DNA of 64,000 bases from contig OX336393.1 of NCBI GenBank assembly GCA_946902985.2, forward strand, positions 46,453,131 through 46,517,130, read 5' to 3'. The notes beneath the pieces were generated by a model. That model saw only the letters and a list, made by a program, of their open reading frames with translations. It was not told where the DNA came from and did not search any database. The translations under genes and the position numbers were made by a program. The DNA is from Meconema thalassinum (taxonomy: Eukaryota > Arthropoda > Insecta > Orthoptera > Tettigoniidae). Positions 43,190 to 56,247 of this stretch are shown in pieces; the stretch's first letter is position 1; each line of letters opens with the position of its first letter.

Positions 43190-45228
43190 CCCCCAGGGGC
43201 TTACATCTAGTGAGACGTGGGTGGGCGACCACGGGGCCCCAGCTGAGTCCGGCATTGCTTCCACTTACTTCTGCCGGGCTCCTCTGTGTCATCTTTCCTG
43301 TCGACTTCCCTTGGTGAACTCTTGTTCTTTGCTGACCCAGACGGTATTAGGGTATCCGAGGTCTAGGGAGTGTTTTAATTTCCCGCCTTAATTGTCCCTT
43401 GTCTCATCTTTCCTGATCCCTCATTCTTCGAGGGGTCAGACCTCTCCTGTTCTCTTCATATCTCCTGCCTTCTGCTCAAGGCCCTTAAAGAGGCAGGGTG
43501 TGTGTAGCCTCACCACTACTGGTGCACCCTGGATAGTGCTACACCCTCAAGGGCTCACGGCTGGTGAGTTTTGGAGTTGACGACCCCGAGGGATTCCTGA
43601 GCTGGGTCCGATTTTTTTCCTTCTTCCATTGCCTTTGGGGCGATCTCTCTCCTAGTTGCCTTTCTAATCTGCCTTTTCTGGCTGTCCTTTCTTCCAAGTC
43701 CTTTAATTCTCATTCTTCGATGGTTGAGGGCATTTCCTTTCCTCCTGTCTTTTGTTTCCCTTATTCTTACTAGCCTACTTTTCACATTTTGCAAAAATGA
43801 GGAAAAAGTAGACATATGAGATCGATCCGGGCAAATGTGTGTCTGTCCGTCTGTCCTTCTATCTGTCTGGCTGTGTGTGTGTCCCCCCCCCCCCCTATCA
43901 ACTCCTAAACGGCAGCAGCAATCGAAACCAAATTTAGTATGAGTAAATATGTATACCGGAATATCTCAAGCCCATATTTGAAAATGATGTCAGGGCTACC
44001 AACTGCTGAAAAAACGCAATAGAAATTTGAGCTCCATGTTGGATATCATGGAAGGTATGCGTGGGAGCTATTCCAAAATTGGCACACGTGTAGACAATAC
44101 TATTTCAGTTTAATTTCCAGGAGGCCATATATGACAGTGTTGCCAACATAATTTTTAGATTTCTGATAGGTCCAATTTTTAAATGCATTTAACTTCTACA
44201 CTATTAATTGGATTTCAACCAAATTTTGTATGTAATATGTGTACATAAACAGATATGACTGAGTGTATTCTTAAGAGCCACCAGGGCTGCCAACTGTTAA
44301 TAATTTCTCTCTCTATTTTCTTCATCCAAATATCAATATATCTGAAAATATGCAAGCCGACAGCTTTAAACTATGCACACATATAGTACCTGACATTTTA
44401 GATTAATTTGGAGTAACTTATATACTTCAGTTCTACCAACATGATTCTAAGCCTGCTGATAGGACCAATTTTTAAATACATGTAACTTCTATACAATCAG
44501 TTGGATCTCAACCAAATTTCGTATGTGCTATATGTAACATAACAGATATGACTATAAGTATTCTTAAGAGCAATCAGGGCTGCCAACTGTTAATGAATGC
44601 TGTCTATATTTTTTTACACTAATATCAATATATCAGAAAGTATGCAAGCCAACACCTTTAAACTATGCACACGTATAGCACCTGACATTCTAGATTAATT
44701 TAGAGTAATTAATATAAGTCAGTGCTGATTATTCTATGCCTGCTGATATGTCCAATTTTAAAATACATGTAACTTCTATACTAACAAATGGATTTCATCC
44801 AAAATTGGCACAACAAGATATCATAATATTTCCGATTATTTCTAACCAGCTCATCCATGAAATTGTTGCCAACATGCTTTTACGCGTGCTGATAGATCCA
44901 ATGTCTAGCTGCATGTAACGTCCATTGGACTTCAACCAAATTTTTTATTCTGTACCCTAAGAGATGGAACTAAAAATAGATTCAGTCACCAGGGCTGCCA
45001 ACTGTAGTGCTCTATTAAGCTCCATTATACCGGGAATATTTCGAACAAATTAGACATTTCGATATTACCGTATCAACTTAATTTCGTCATTATTCTAGAT
45101 AGGTTCATATACTGTAGAATAATCATGGCATAAAAAGTAGGTATAGTTTCATTTCATTAACATTTTCACTATCACCCAAACCATTAGGGGCCGATAACCC
45201 GGATGTTAGACTCCTTTAATCAACAACT

Positions 45229-45272
<44 letters not shown>

Positions 45273-45275
45273 TAA
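43190..45275 (+). mobile_element. LINE 3' end, copy 2, interrupted by family A
   Basis: 3' UTR as at 31668 (CCAGGGGCTTACATCTAG, CCCCAGCTGAGTCCGGCATT), plus AAAGAGGCAGGGTGTGTGTA and GAGGGATTCCTGAGCTGGGT. A family-A repeat fills 43770-45150, after which the UTR resumes with TTTTCACTATCACCCAAACC, ATTAGGGGCCGATAACCC and (ATC)n. Confidence 0.8.
43770..45150 (-). mobile_element. family-A non-coding repeat, copy 2
   Basis: Reverse of 6091-7490: hairpin AGCCTACTTTTCACATTTTG..., (GTCT/GTGT) microsatellite and C-run, CAACTGCTGAAAAAACGC, then modules with GGGCTGCCAACTGTTAAT three times and CCTACTTTTTATGCC-type terminus. A frame here (44736-44918) also gives only repeat translation. Confidence 0.75.
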
Positions 45276-46010
45276 TTAGTATTGATAGGCGTTTTTTCTT
45301 TATTACATGAAATCAAGAATAACATGAGTTTATAATCACTTAGGAATCTCATAATGTCACTCGGACTCGGCTGTCTGTTCGTTCAGGGTCCTAGTTACAA
45401 TAGCTGCGTTATGTGGGTGGTTGCATTGAACGAGGACCATAATAGGACCCCGCAGCGTTCTGCACCAGACGTTTGCTACATGGTTTGCAAAATAAGCTGT
45501 CTACCTTGTTATTTGATCCTCACTACCGGCACAGAAAACCATACGCTAAATAAATAAATAAATAAATAATCACATTTTTAACTTTTTATTTCTACTTTTT
45601 ACTTTTTGAACTGTTTTTTTTGTTCATGATTTTCTGTGTTTGGATTTTTGTTTTGTTTCTTGATTTTTGTTTTTTGTGTTTTCTTTTACTATTGATTTTT
45701 TAATTGCTTTTGTTTTGTTTCTTGATTTTTTGTTTCTTTGTGTTGTGTTTTATGTTTTTAAATTTTGTTATATTTCTTGAATTTTTGTTTTTGTTTTACT
45801 GCTTTTTCTTGTTTTATGATTTTTGTGCTTTGTATTATTGTTGTTTGTTTTTGTTTTTTGAATGGTTTTTGTTTTGTTTCATGATTTTTTGTGTTAATTT
45901 TTTATTTTAGTTTAGTTTTTGTTTTTTTTCTTGATTTTTTGTATTATTGATTTCTGATTTTTTTGAATTTTTTTTTTGTTTCTTGATTTTTTGTTTTTGT
46001 ATTTCTTATT
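45276..46010. repeat. unique spacer then T-rich low-complexity tract
   Basis: 45547-45569 is (AAAT)n; 45570-46010 consists of TTTTTGTTTTGTTTCTTGAT-like units. Frames through it are Phe/Leu/Cys-rich artefacts. Confidence 0.85.
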
Positions 46011-46798
46011 TGTTGAAATTTGATGTTTTCAGCCGGTCAAGACGATTGTACCCGATTGTGATAGGTTATTCCCTAACCCTGAAAACGAAATTACACGAGA
46101 TTAATAAATACACTTTGATTATCCAAATTTTGATTACTGAAGCAACACTGAAAAATGGTTTCAAACACCGTAATGCTCTTCTTCGTTCACACACAAGAAC
46201 ATCCGTCTATAGGAGCTAACACACCTCATAGTGGTGGGAATAATGACTGATCTTGTAGCGCAGCAACAAGCTAGAGAGAGGGCGCTACATTCTGCACCAG
46301 ACGTTTGCTAGATGATTTGCAAAATAAACTTTCACTAGCATGTTATTTGATCCATGTATACATTCTGACACAGAAGTATTGTTTCCTTTGATTGATGGAT
46401 GCGGGACACTCCTCATTACTCGGCTCCAATAGGCAGCGTGATCCATCGGCCTGCCAGAAGTTATTTACCGTAAGACAAAAACACAACACAACACAAGCCT
46501 GTGAAATATGTGAGCAGTTCCAAATAGTTCCCAACACAGTTGATGCTTCAGTTTGCATGTAATTTCTGTATATCATTGACTGTGCGAGTTATTGAGTAAC
46601 TAGCTTAGACTGTCGGTCGTTCACGGCTTCATAGAGAAAATTAAATCAGTTTATGAAGACTACTTCTAAATCGTATCACCGAAATAAATATAAACAAAAT
46701 GTTCAGTAAAGAACATATAGCCTACTTTCTCCTAAATGCAAGGGTATAGTTATAAATATTAGTCCTTCATTAGCGTTTCCTGCCGTTTTTTTATAAAC
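46011..46798. other. no gene recognised
   Basis: TTCTGCACCAGACGTTTGCTA occurs near 45457 and again near 46290, so part of the flanking sequence is duplicated. No domain found. Confidence 0.4.
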
Positions 46799-46816
46799 CA
46801 TGTGATACTACATTTA

Positions 46817-47145
46817 AGCCTCCGTGGCTTAGGCGGCAGCACGCCGGCCTCTCACCGCTGGGTCCGTGGTTCAAATCCCGGTCATTCCATGTCAGATCTG
46901 TGCTGGCCTAAACGGAGGCAGACAGGTTTTTCTCCGGGAATTCCGGATTCCCTGTCAAAATTTCATTCCAGCAACACTCTCCACTATCATTTCATTTCAT
47001 CTGTCATTCATCTAATCATTGACCCAGAGGAGTGCGTCAGGCCTGGGCAGCCGGCACAGTTCATATCCTCGCCGCTAGATGGGGGCTTCATTCATTCCAT
47101 TCCTGACCCGGTCGGAGATTGGAAGCAGGCTGTGGAATTTCATTT
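46817..47145 (+). mobile_element. SINE family 1 with 18-bp target duplication
   Basis: Head GCCTCCGTGGCTTAGGCGGC (A box) and GTGGTTCAAATCCCGG (B box), body as in 11056-11356. The target duplication CATGTGATACTACATTTA is at 46799-46816 and 47146-47163 without mismatch. Confidence 0.95.
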
Positions 47146-47163
47146 CATGTGATACTACATTTA

Positions 47164-47434
47164 TATTATTTTGATCAGTACATTCCTAAAAGGATATCAA
47201 TCTACCGAAATAAAGACTACTTAGCAAAAATAGCCTCCATTTTGATCCAATGGGGTGGCACGGCCCAGTACGATACGGTACGTTCCGCCTTAACTATTAT
47301 TAATTATTATAAAATGTTAATATACTACAGGTCACCTCCTTGAGGACAGTTTAAACCACCCTCAGTACGATAAGTGGATTTGGTGAGGCAGGGCCTTATT
47401 GAATCGTAAGTTACGCTTAGGCTATAATAATTGA
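47164..47434. other. no feature recognised
   Basis: Short unique spacer. Confidence 0.35.
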
Positions 47435-47832
47435 ATGATTCATACATCCGCCATCTTGAAACTATTTGGCTGATGACCTTGTCGTTTGGGAAAAAGACGC
47501 TTCCCACATTAAGATATATTGTTGCAGAATTTGTTAGAGATTAGATGATTGGGTTAGTCGTACTTGATTTAAGCTTTAAACATTTGGGTGGCCGCTATTC
47601 CGTTTCCGTCAAGATGGCGGCGATATAAAACGTGACACTGAGGTGTCCTTTGCTAGTGCTTCCTCTGTACCAAATTTGGTTACATCGTGTTAGAATTGAT
47701 TGGGGGGGGGGCAGGGGGGGGGGGCAGACACGCAGAGTACCCACATATACACAGACGTCACACAATTTTTGGCCCTGTGTTATGATCTCAAAGGTCTTTT
47801 TTTTTTGGTGCTAAAATCGAAAGTACGCTAAG
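47435..47832 (+). mobile_element. family-C non-coding repeat, copy 2 (truncated)
   Basis: CAAGATGGCGGCGATATAAA, CCTTTGCTAGTGCTTCC, a G-run (47701-47730) in place of the GGGGGGACA motif, and a decayed terminal hairpin ending AAAATCGAAAGTACGCTA. The tRNA-like end is absent. Confidence 0.7.
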
Positions 47833-47889
47833 AAAAAGCTCTTGGACAGAAAAATGGACAACAGCGTTGCCCTTTAAATAGGTAATATT

Positions 47890-48060
47890 GGGGATGCGCC
47901 TCGTGGTGTAGTGGCTAGCACTCTTAGCTGTTACCACGGAGGCTTGGGTTCGATTCCCTCCTCTTCCATCGTAGAGTTGGTTATCCGTGGTTTCCCACCG
48001 CTACTACAGGCAAATGCTGGGATGGTTCCTAAATTATGGCTTTTTCACGTTCTTTAAAAA
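47890..48060 (+). mobile_element. tRNA-derived SINE fragment
   Basis: GCGCCTCGTGGTGTAGTGGC (A box) and GGGTTCGATTCCCTCC (B box), followed by the family-2-like GTTATCCGTGGTTTCCCACC and CAGGCAAATGCTGGGATGGT. Confidence 0.75.
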
Positions 48061-48584
48061 TCAATCTCTTCAATCAGGAATCGAACCTATGATCCTGGGA
48101 CCACGAGCTGAAGTTTCCACCCGTATCAATACATCACAAATAGAAAACGTGAACATTTTACCATTCACAACCAATACATCGCCAGTATAGTGCTAGTTCC
48201 GCTCGGCAATTATTTAATTTCCAGGTATTTATTTGAGATAAAGCCGTGACAGTGTAGCTTTATAAACTCATCCGGGTGCGCGTAGTGGATCAGCAGGAAA
48301 TTGAAAGTGATACCCAGATTATTAACTGGATGGTAAGTGATGAAATCAGGGTGTAAACTCGGGGGTTGCAAATTGTATTACTCACATGTGATGTGCTAAA
48401 GGTTTGAAACCCAAGTTAGGTAATTTGATTGTCAGTGCATCAACATGTCTGTGATAGATCGTCATCCCGACAATAACAAGCGCTAAACATGAGTTGATGC
48501 CATGTTCGCAACTTCCAACAGCAGGTAGAAAAGCACAATAACTCTCTAACAGTAATTAAATTACAGGGATATGTATTAGCATAA
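48061..48584. other. no gene recognised
   Basis: A minus-strand GGTTCGATTCC-like motif near 48079 hints at another tRNA-derived fragment, but its limits are unclear. Confidence 0.35.
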
Positions 48585-49227
48585 TAATACATTATGCAAC
48601 GAGCCTATAACGGCAATAATTAAGACACGAGTATGTTCATAAAACGAGCGTAAGCGAGTTTTATAATATCCATACGAGTGTCTTAATTACCATTATAGGC
48701 GAGTTGCATACGACTGTTTATGTTCGACGATAATTATGACTTAATTATATGTTTTAATATAAATATTCATAAATATCTGTTGAGATTCAGTCACTCGATA
48801 TTTGTGATCAGAGTGCAGCGCTGGGTAGGATATCTCTGTTTTCCAAGCTCTCTGACCGACCGACGCATGCGCTCTGTGTGCTTCAATGCCATATGTGAAG
48901 ATTGTGCACCAGTATTCAGTAAAACTGTCACCGAAGTCGTTTGAAAGCAATGTGCTGTGTAGAAATTGGATTTGGGGATATTAAGGTACAGTGCCAGTTT
49001 ATTTACGCGAACATATGGACGGTGCACTTTCGGTAATTTATATAGACATGTTGGATTTTGAGCGCATGCACGAAGGTATCCTAACCTAATTGGTCACACA
49101 ACTGTTTCTTGAGCTCTGATTGGTGGGAGAAACTGTTTCATAATGAAAAATAGTGTTATAATGAGCCTCATTATGATACAGTTATCTGACACATAATGTT
49201 TATATTTCAACATCGTCGAACATAAAA
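48585..49227 (+). mobile_element. palindrome-headed MITE-like element, copy 3
   Basis: Uninterrupted: palindrome 48594-48712, TTTATGTTCGACGATAATTA, body, and the end CATCGTCGAACATAAAAG. The minus-strand frame 48791-49027 shares MHRPYVRVNKL, SVTVLLNTGAQS and HMALKHTERMRR with copy 2, with a 21-bp in-frame deletion relative to it. This is the best reference copy for the family. Confidence 0.88.
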
Positions 49228-49239
49228 GTAATCAATTTA

Positions 49240-49665
49240 TAGTCGTCGGATTTTTAAGAGCGTTCAAAATCCCTCAATATGCCTTCCTTCGGAGGGGAAG
49301 TAAAGCCGGTGGTCCCATGTCATAGATTTATGGCATGAAAAAAAACCTTCCACTAACTACACTTGTGGAAGCTAAAATTTGTAGGTTAGTTTGATAACAC
49401 TATATTCGTTCCAACGTTCGTCGCCAGGTGCTGTTTGCGATGGCATCTACAGTAGTAGACAAGTCTGCAGCTAGGTGTCGTGGACGGTAGCATTTGGTAG
49501 CGAAAGTAGGAACTATTTGAAAAATTGATCGTCTACAGTCCTCGCCAGAATCATACACGAATACAGCCATCACAATAACACCGGTTATCAGACAGATTCT
49601 ACACACACCCAGACGGGGTTACATGAGCGCGTTGTCGCAGCCCCTAAAGTAAGGAACCAACCAAC
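49240..49665 (+). mobile_element. SINE family 4, 5'-truncated
   Basis: It starts at GTCGGATTTTTAAGAGCG, lacks the tRNA-like head, and ends with AAGTAAGGAACCAACCAACC. Confidence 0.85.
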
Positions 49666-52600
49666 CAGTTGTAATAGTCGTGACGCGCTATGCCATAATT
49701 AAACTAAAAAAAGCAACTACTTAGTTATTGAGGTTTGAAGGGATGGTAATACGAGATCATCTGCCCCTTCAACTACTTAAAATGTGAAGGTTTGAAACGA
49801 TACTTTTCAGTTTAGACCTGAAGATGTTTGATTGACTAATGAAACATGCCATCTCTCTCTTATATGTTTTAATTCAATGGTGGTACTGCCCCCGTAAATT
49901 GAATTATATTGGGACCACGGTGGCTGTATTGGCATATATGAATAAAGTTATGGCTGTCATAGTTGTGACGTGCATATTCATGACGTAGGCACGGATGACG
50001 CAGACTTCATGCAAGTAGGCTGGATGAGCTGAGATTCTTGGTGACGTCATGATTTTGTTCGAGAAGGATCTAAGATTTACGACGCAGTCGCAGGGAAACA
50101 AGGAATTGTGCTAAGGAAGATGTTACGCTATTGGAGGAGAGGCTCGAACCAATGAATGATAGTTTGGAGGGAGACGGAGATTACTGAAACTACCATATTT
50201 AATTACTTTTGGCATGCAGAATTGTGGAAAACTATTTTCAGTTATGGCATTGATTTGGAATTTTGAAAATCCGTCAAGTATAGCCAAAGTTAGAACTTCT
50301 AGCAATGACGGAGGAACAAGCTATGGAAGGGATGGATACGCCCCTTAAGAAGTTGATAAAAGGCCTTGCACAGCAGAGAGGAGGCTCTCATGTCTCATGG
50401 CTCATGGCTCTCATGGCTCATTTTTTTGATTCTCATATTGTCAGACTTCGAGTTCTTAAGTGAAGCAAGTCGTCATTAGCACGTGTGGTAGAGCCCACAG
50501 CATCGAACAAGCATTGAGCGTGCAGCAGTACAATTTTACGGTTACTAAAACTAGGCGAAGTTGGAGCGCACACATAAACGAGTCTACAAGATTATCTATC
50601 AAGAGTTAGCTACTGCATTTATGCTAATTCAATTGTGCATTACAATATTGAGGCGTGTACGAAAGTTGAACATTTTCACGATTATACTTTGGAAGATATT
50701 CGCATTTTAAGACTGCAGACAAAAGTGATTTTCTCGACACCTGAGAAGCACATTTATAATACCACATTCTACGCTACGGCTGACACTTATATTGCAACCG
50801 TGATACTGAAGATTACATTTGGTGATACAACGCCACATTCTACAATGGAACTATATAATCTGGCAGTACCTTCGACTATTATTATAACGGAAGTGGAGAT
50901 GGAAGGCTTAAACTTTAATGCAATTGGGACATATGTCAATGGAGTGAAATAGCAGCATGGAACTTCGTTAATCGTCATTCTACAAAAGCGAGCATGTAGT
51001 GAACATCAAACTACACTCATGCATCGTAATCCATCGCTGAATTACATCAAATGGCAGTGGAAATATCTTCATACTCCACAATTATGAACATTTCTGCGGA
51101 AATAATTGCAATAACTTCATGGCGAATTTCTACCAGAACTTCAGGGAATTTTCAAGAGAGGCCAGGGTGGACCCGGCTCACAAAGAAGAGTTTTGCCAGA
51201 AGGATGTCTATCGTCTACACGGAGCAGTGCAATTTCCGGAGGAGGAAGCAGTTCTATTCTCCGAGGGCGCAGGTTCCAGGTTCGAGGTCGGAGCACATCT
51301 TTACGGTGGTGAAATGGAACAAACAGCAGTCTTCTTTGGAAATTTTCCTCTAGAACTTCAATCAACAGATAAGGTAGTCGTGAACGTTTCTTGTTTTATT
51401 TGAGCCATTTAGCGATATCTGAGCAACCATTTTTCCCATATTTTCTGTCCCATATATTTTGCCCCATATTCTTGCTTGATATTTCTGTACTCTGTACACT
51501 TTGAAGATTTTTGTCTTTTTCTACGATTTATTGAGACATTAGTATGTCATTGGCATATTTATATAATTTTGGATCAGTTGAGACTGATATTATATATATT
51601 CTTTCAGTAATATGCATATTTTTGTAGTCACGATTTGACTGTAAAGTTAACGATTTTCTATGGCAAATTTGAATTCAGACAGCGTGTCATTTTATTAAAG
51701 TAATTCTATTCAGTAAATTACTTTGACCAATTTTCTGTCATCCTCAAGAAAGAAGAATGCTTAAAATATTTTAGAGCGTTAAAATCTTTTACTTTATCGA
51801 CGATCTTGGAAATACTTGTCGTTTTATGAACATGATTGCAACATAGACATTTATCGTCAGTTCTGAAATACCATTGCATTATAGACAATTTTATGAAATA
51901 TGAACTTGGAGTACGATTTATTGAGTACATTATAGTAATGAACATTTGATAGGAGTTTTTCTCAATTCTAGATTGGAACAATAATGTTTGCATTCCACAG
52001 TCTAATTGTATTCTATTCGATTATTTATGCAGTTTAGATGAACTTTGATTGAAGATAGTATTTTTATACTGTGATACTTTGAAGATATTAATCTCAATTT
52101 TGATAGACCAGGGAGGCGTGTCTAATCGTATTTGCTATTAAATTTATTTGTGATTGGCAAATTTTTACTTCATATCGATTCATGAATGAAACCCACGAAG
52201 GTTAAATATAATAACAGTTTTTGATACAATTGATGAATATAAGAATTTTTAAAGAGGAACTATGGATGTATAGTCGTTAGTTCAGTGGACGTGTAAAAGT
52301 CGCTGATGAATAATGCCCTGTAATAAGTGAAGGAGGTTCCCACAGTAATATTGATGATGTTGATGAATTTGTAAGTGGAGGTTTTTTGTATGTATTGTGG
52401 AAGATTTTGATGCCATATATAATGAGATATATGATGAATTATGGGCCAATTTTGGTGCAATTTTGTGCGTTTTGAGCGAGGTATTTTTCCGCTGAGTGTA
52501 TTGTTCAGGTCCTTTGAAAATTATTCAGGTGAAGTTACTGTTAAAATTAACAAGAGTGTTTAAATAATTTGAGATAACGATTTTGAATGGAGGTTACCGT

Positions 52601-53705
52601 CACAAATAATAATAATTATTAAATCTTATTAAACCTGAATCTAAAATTTAAATATAACTAACCTTAATTGGTCGATTATATCACCACGATTTAAGTAATT
52701 ATCAACCGGATAAACGTGTGGTTTAATGTATTTCTAATATAAATAAAATAAATAATATAAATAATGTAAATAACTATGTAAAAATCTTTAATAATAATTT
52801 GAAACGAACGGGATTAATAGAGGCGTGTATAAATTTTTCAATTGTCGTTTGACAATGTTATAAACAATTTAAAATGTTATAAATAATTAATGAACATTTT
52901 GTTATAAACATTAAGCGTTTTCGTTATTATACTCTAAACAACGCTAGTTCAACAATTGGATTATACAATTAAACAAGATTTGGGATTATTAGAGTAATCC
53001 ATTGATATTTGAACGGAGCATTTAAAAGATTTGCGTGATAATATTTGAGTTGAGTCGTGAACATTTAAAGTGTTTTGAAAAGGAGCTAGGTTCTGAGGTA
53101 AGTAGCATATGCTAACATTGGATGGACAGGTGCGTCCATTTGACGATGCAAGCATGCGACATGGTGCAGGGTGTATCGCAGGTGGCCAGATAACTGTATG
53201 ATAGAGGCCAAGGTCATCTACATAGCAGCCTTGCGGTTATAAATAAAATGTGAAGTTCATAAACAAGGAAACAATTGCTATATGTCTCGTCCCAGCTCCC
53301 TTATCCATTCCAAAGTGCATTATTATTATTACGTTCTTTTGAGCTAGAGAAAGCTGAAATTTTGTATGTGAAGTCTACAAGTCCTACAGGAGGACATGGT
53401 TACATGGACAATGGCTTCTGATTGCCACGTATATTTTGTTGTTAAATTTTGTTAAATTATTTTCTTTATGTGAAATAAATTATTGTGCAGTTTAAATTTT
53501 CTTGTTTCCGTTTTGGTTCATTTTAAATATCGTGGTGGAGGTTATTGTGAGGGCATACTATTAAGTGATCCAGTTGAAAACCCAGACCCGAGATTAATTT
53601 GAATAGGTAAGTAAAAGGTAAGTATGAACCCCCGTATATTTTGGTGTGTTCCACAATGATTTCTTGTTAACTACTGTGCTCTAATCTCGGTAGTATCTGT
53701 CAGTG
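49666..53705. other. AT-rich 4-kb stretch, possible solo long LTR
   Basis: It contains GATAAAAGGCCTTGCACAGC at 50353 (TATA-like, followed by a start-like CTCTCATGTCTCATGG), long AT-rich non-coding sequence, and AATAAA at about 53242 and 53466. Layout and size are like the 3.3-kb LTR at 21453, although the sequence is different. Two plus-strand frames (50635-50952 and 51119-51403) show no domain; the second begins with ATG and is moderately charged, and I cannot assign it. No clear TG...CA ends or target duplication were found. Confidence 0.35.
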
Positions 53706-53842
53706 CCATTAGCCTACTTTCGATTTTTGCAAAAAATGAAAGTAGACTTATGAGATCAACACAGGGCGAAAAAAGTGTGTCTGTCTGTGTGTGTGTATGT
53801 GTGTGTGTGAGTCTGTGTGTGTGTGTGTATGTGTGTGTGTGA

Positions 53843-53877
<35 letters not shown>

Positions 53878-54645
53878 TGTGTGTGTGTGAGTGTGTGTAC
53901 TCTGAATGTCTGTCCCCCCCTATCAATTCGAACACGGTGAAACCGAATTGAACGAAATTTGGTACAGAGGTAGCACTAGTAAAGGACACCTCAGTGTCAT
54001 ACTTTATATCGCCGCCATCTTTACCAAAACAGAATGGCGGCCACTCAAATGTTGAAAACGTAAAATCAAATTACGGCTAAACTAATCATCCGATCTCTAC
54101 CAAATTTGGTGACAACATACCTTTATATAGGACGCGTCTTTCACCCAAAATTCAAGGTCATCGGCCATGCCATTTTAGGATGGCGGCCGTGTGAATTATG
54201 CAACCATTTTAATAAATAGCTTAAGACCCACCAATTCCGATTATCGAGTCTAGGGGGGTTTAAGCCATCCTGAAGGTCGTGATCCGTTATTTATTATAAT
54301 TTAATATTATAATATTATACAGTATGAGTGGCTTAAAAGAGCTGAGCCGTTGTGTCACACGACAAGATGGCAGCTGTCCTCGTGTGCCTGTCTTATATTT
54401 CAGTAGTTTTAGTATGTTGTATGTGATATACCGTACTGATACAATAATATAAACTTTGTATGAAATGATCTTTAATGAAGATGTACTGCAGTGAAGAAAT
54501 CGTTTATTTAAAGTCATTATTTGCCAACAGTTTGTATCTAATATGTCAGTTAAGAACACCTGACGTCATGGATACGGTTAGCTCTGGGCTAGCATGTTAG
54601 TCTGACACGCAGTTGACTGGGGATCGAGTACTGCTACAGTTCGGT
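53706..54645 (-). mobile_element. family-C non-coding repeat with tRNA-like module, copy 3
   Basis: Reverse of 11434-12340: TAGCCTACTTTCGATTTTTG hairpin, long (TG)n/(GTCT) tract (53778-53900), CCCCCCTATCAATTCGAAC, GAAATTTGGTACAGAGGTAG, GCCATCTTTACCAAAACAG, then a region to 54560 also shared with 11520-11770, then the tRNA-like block. Confidence 0.75.
54572..54645 (+). other. tRNA-like module of family C, second copy
   Basis: GGTTAGCTCTGGGCTAGCAT in the position of an A box and GGGGATCGAGTACTG in the position of a B box, followed by a T9 run. It is clearly homologous in position to 11440-11506 but more decayed. Confidence 0.55.
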
Positions 54646-55386
54646 TTTTTTTTCTTGAATTCTTTTACAAATGATGTGCACGAGCTTTTTCCACAGATAC
54701 TGAATAAAATGTCATTTAGCTCAAAGGAGAGGATAAAGTATACACTCGTATATTAATAAAATCACAGTCCCAGCATCGCACATAAACAGAAGACATTAGA
54801 AAAAGGAGAATAGAAGAACTAGATACACGTTGTCATTAACCACAGCCTTCTTAATGCCTCTGTACGGTGCTGTCCTCTTGTGGGTTATGTGGGTAATATT
54901 GCTCCAAACATAACGCTGTGTAAATGCCTGAGCTGGCCTCCTGAAGTATGGCAATTTTGTAATACTGGTAGTTCAACTATTAGCCACGATCGCGCTCCGA
55001 ATACCTTTAAACACTGCCAGCTGGATCGCCTCCCTCTTGGCTACTTTAAACTGCCTACTCATTCAACACCCATAGAACACTGCCATCGTAGTACATTACG
55101 ATGGCAGTGCATAGGCGTACAAGATAAAGATTAATTCACTGATAGGTCGCAGCACCACCTACTGTGATTGGGGCGGAAGATTCTTAATTTTGCAGGCTGG
55201 CTTAATATAGAGATTAACGGACGTGAATGCATTACAATAAGTTAGTAGTTTTGTTATTCAATCATCATAAAGTATATAATATTGATCTTGACACTTACTG
55301 GCTTATTATCAATATAAAAGAAAACAAACAATACATTGTGGTTGGGGTGATTGTTTTAGGGATGAGGACAAAGAGTCATAATAGTA
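54646..55386. other. no gene; contains a perfect hairpin
   Basis: Unique-looking. At 55078-55109 CACTGCCATCGTA and its exact complement flank a 6-base loop (GTACAT). The frame 54880-55134 has no domain. Confidence 0.5.
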
Positions 55387-56015
55387 CATTATGCAACGAG
55401 CCTATAATGGCTATAATTAAGACACGAGTATTTTTTATAAAACGAGCGTATGCGAGTTTTATAATTTCCATACTAGTGTCTTAATTACCATTATAGGCGA
55501 GTTGCATACGACTGTTTATGTTCGACGATAATTACAACTTTATTATATGTGTTAACATAAATATTCATAAATATCTGTTGAGATTGTCACTCGAATTTTG
55601 TGATCGGGTGCTGCGCAGGGTAGGATATCTCTGATGTCCAAGCTCACTGACCGACCGACGCATGCGCTCTGTGAGCTTCAATGCCGTATGTGCAGATTGA
55701 GCATCAGTATTCAGTAAAAATGTCACGGAAATCGTTTGAAAACAACCCGCTGTGTAGAAATTGGATTTAAGGATATTAAGGTACAGTGTCTCATATTAAC
55801 CAGTTTATTTACGAGAACATTATGGACGGTGCACTTTCGGTAATTTATATAGACATGTTGGATTTTGAGCGCACGCGAGTAGGTATCGTTACCTAATTGG
55901 TCAATGAACGAGCTCTGATTGGCTGGAGAAACTGTATCATAATGAAAAAGAGTGTTATAATGACCATCATTATGATACAGTTTCCTGACACATAATAGTG
56001 GGGGTCGAACATAAA
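55387..56015 (+). mobile_element. palindrome-headed MITE-like element, copy 4
   Basis: Palindrome 55390-55510, TTTATGTTCGACGATAATTA, body with CGACGCATGCGCTCTGTGAG, and the end GGGTCGAACATAAAG. The conserved minus-strand frame is broken here. Confidence 0.85.
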
Positions 56016-56247
56016 GATACCCATACATTTAGGAGAAAGTAGGCTATATGTTCTTTGCTGAACATCTTGTTTTTATTGATGTAGCTGTGCCGGTGCGATT
56101 GATTATTGGCAATCCGATTGAGGGGGCGGATTTCTGACAGCCTACTATCCGGATTATCGGGGACAGTAGTACTAATAATAATAATAATAATAATAATAAC
56201 TTTCAAGATGACAAATAATTGACATATTTTCGAAGCAGAAGAGTGAA
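56016..56247. other. spacer with (AAT)n
   Basis: An (AAT)n tract at 56173-56200; nothing else recognised. Confidence 0.5.

Noticed and set aside
45704..45910. Phe/Leu-rich membrane-like frame
   Set aside because: Translation of a T-rich low-complexity tract.
50635..51403. Two short plus-strand frames as a host gene
   Set aside because: No domain, no convincing splice sites linking them, and they lie in AT-rich sequence resembling an LTR; mentioned only in the regional note.
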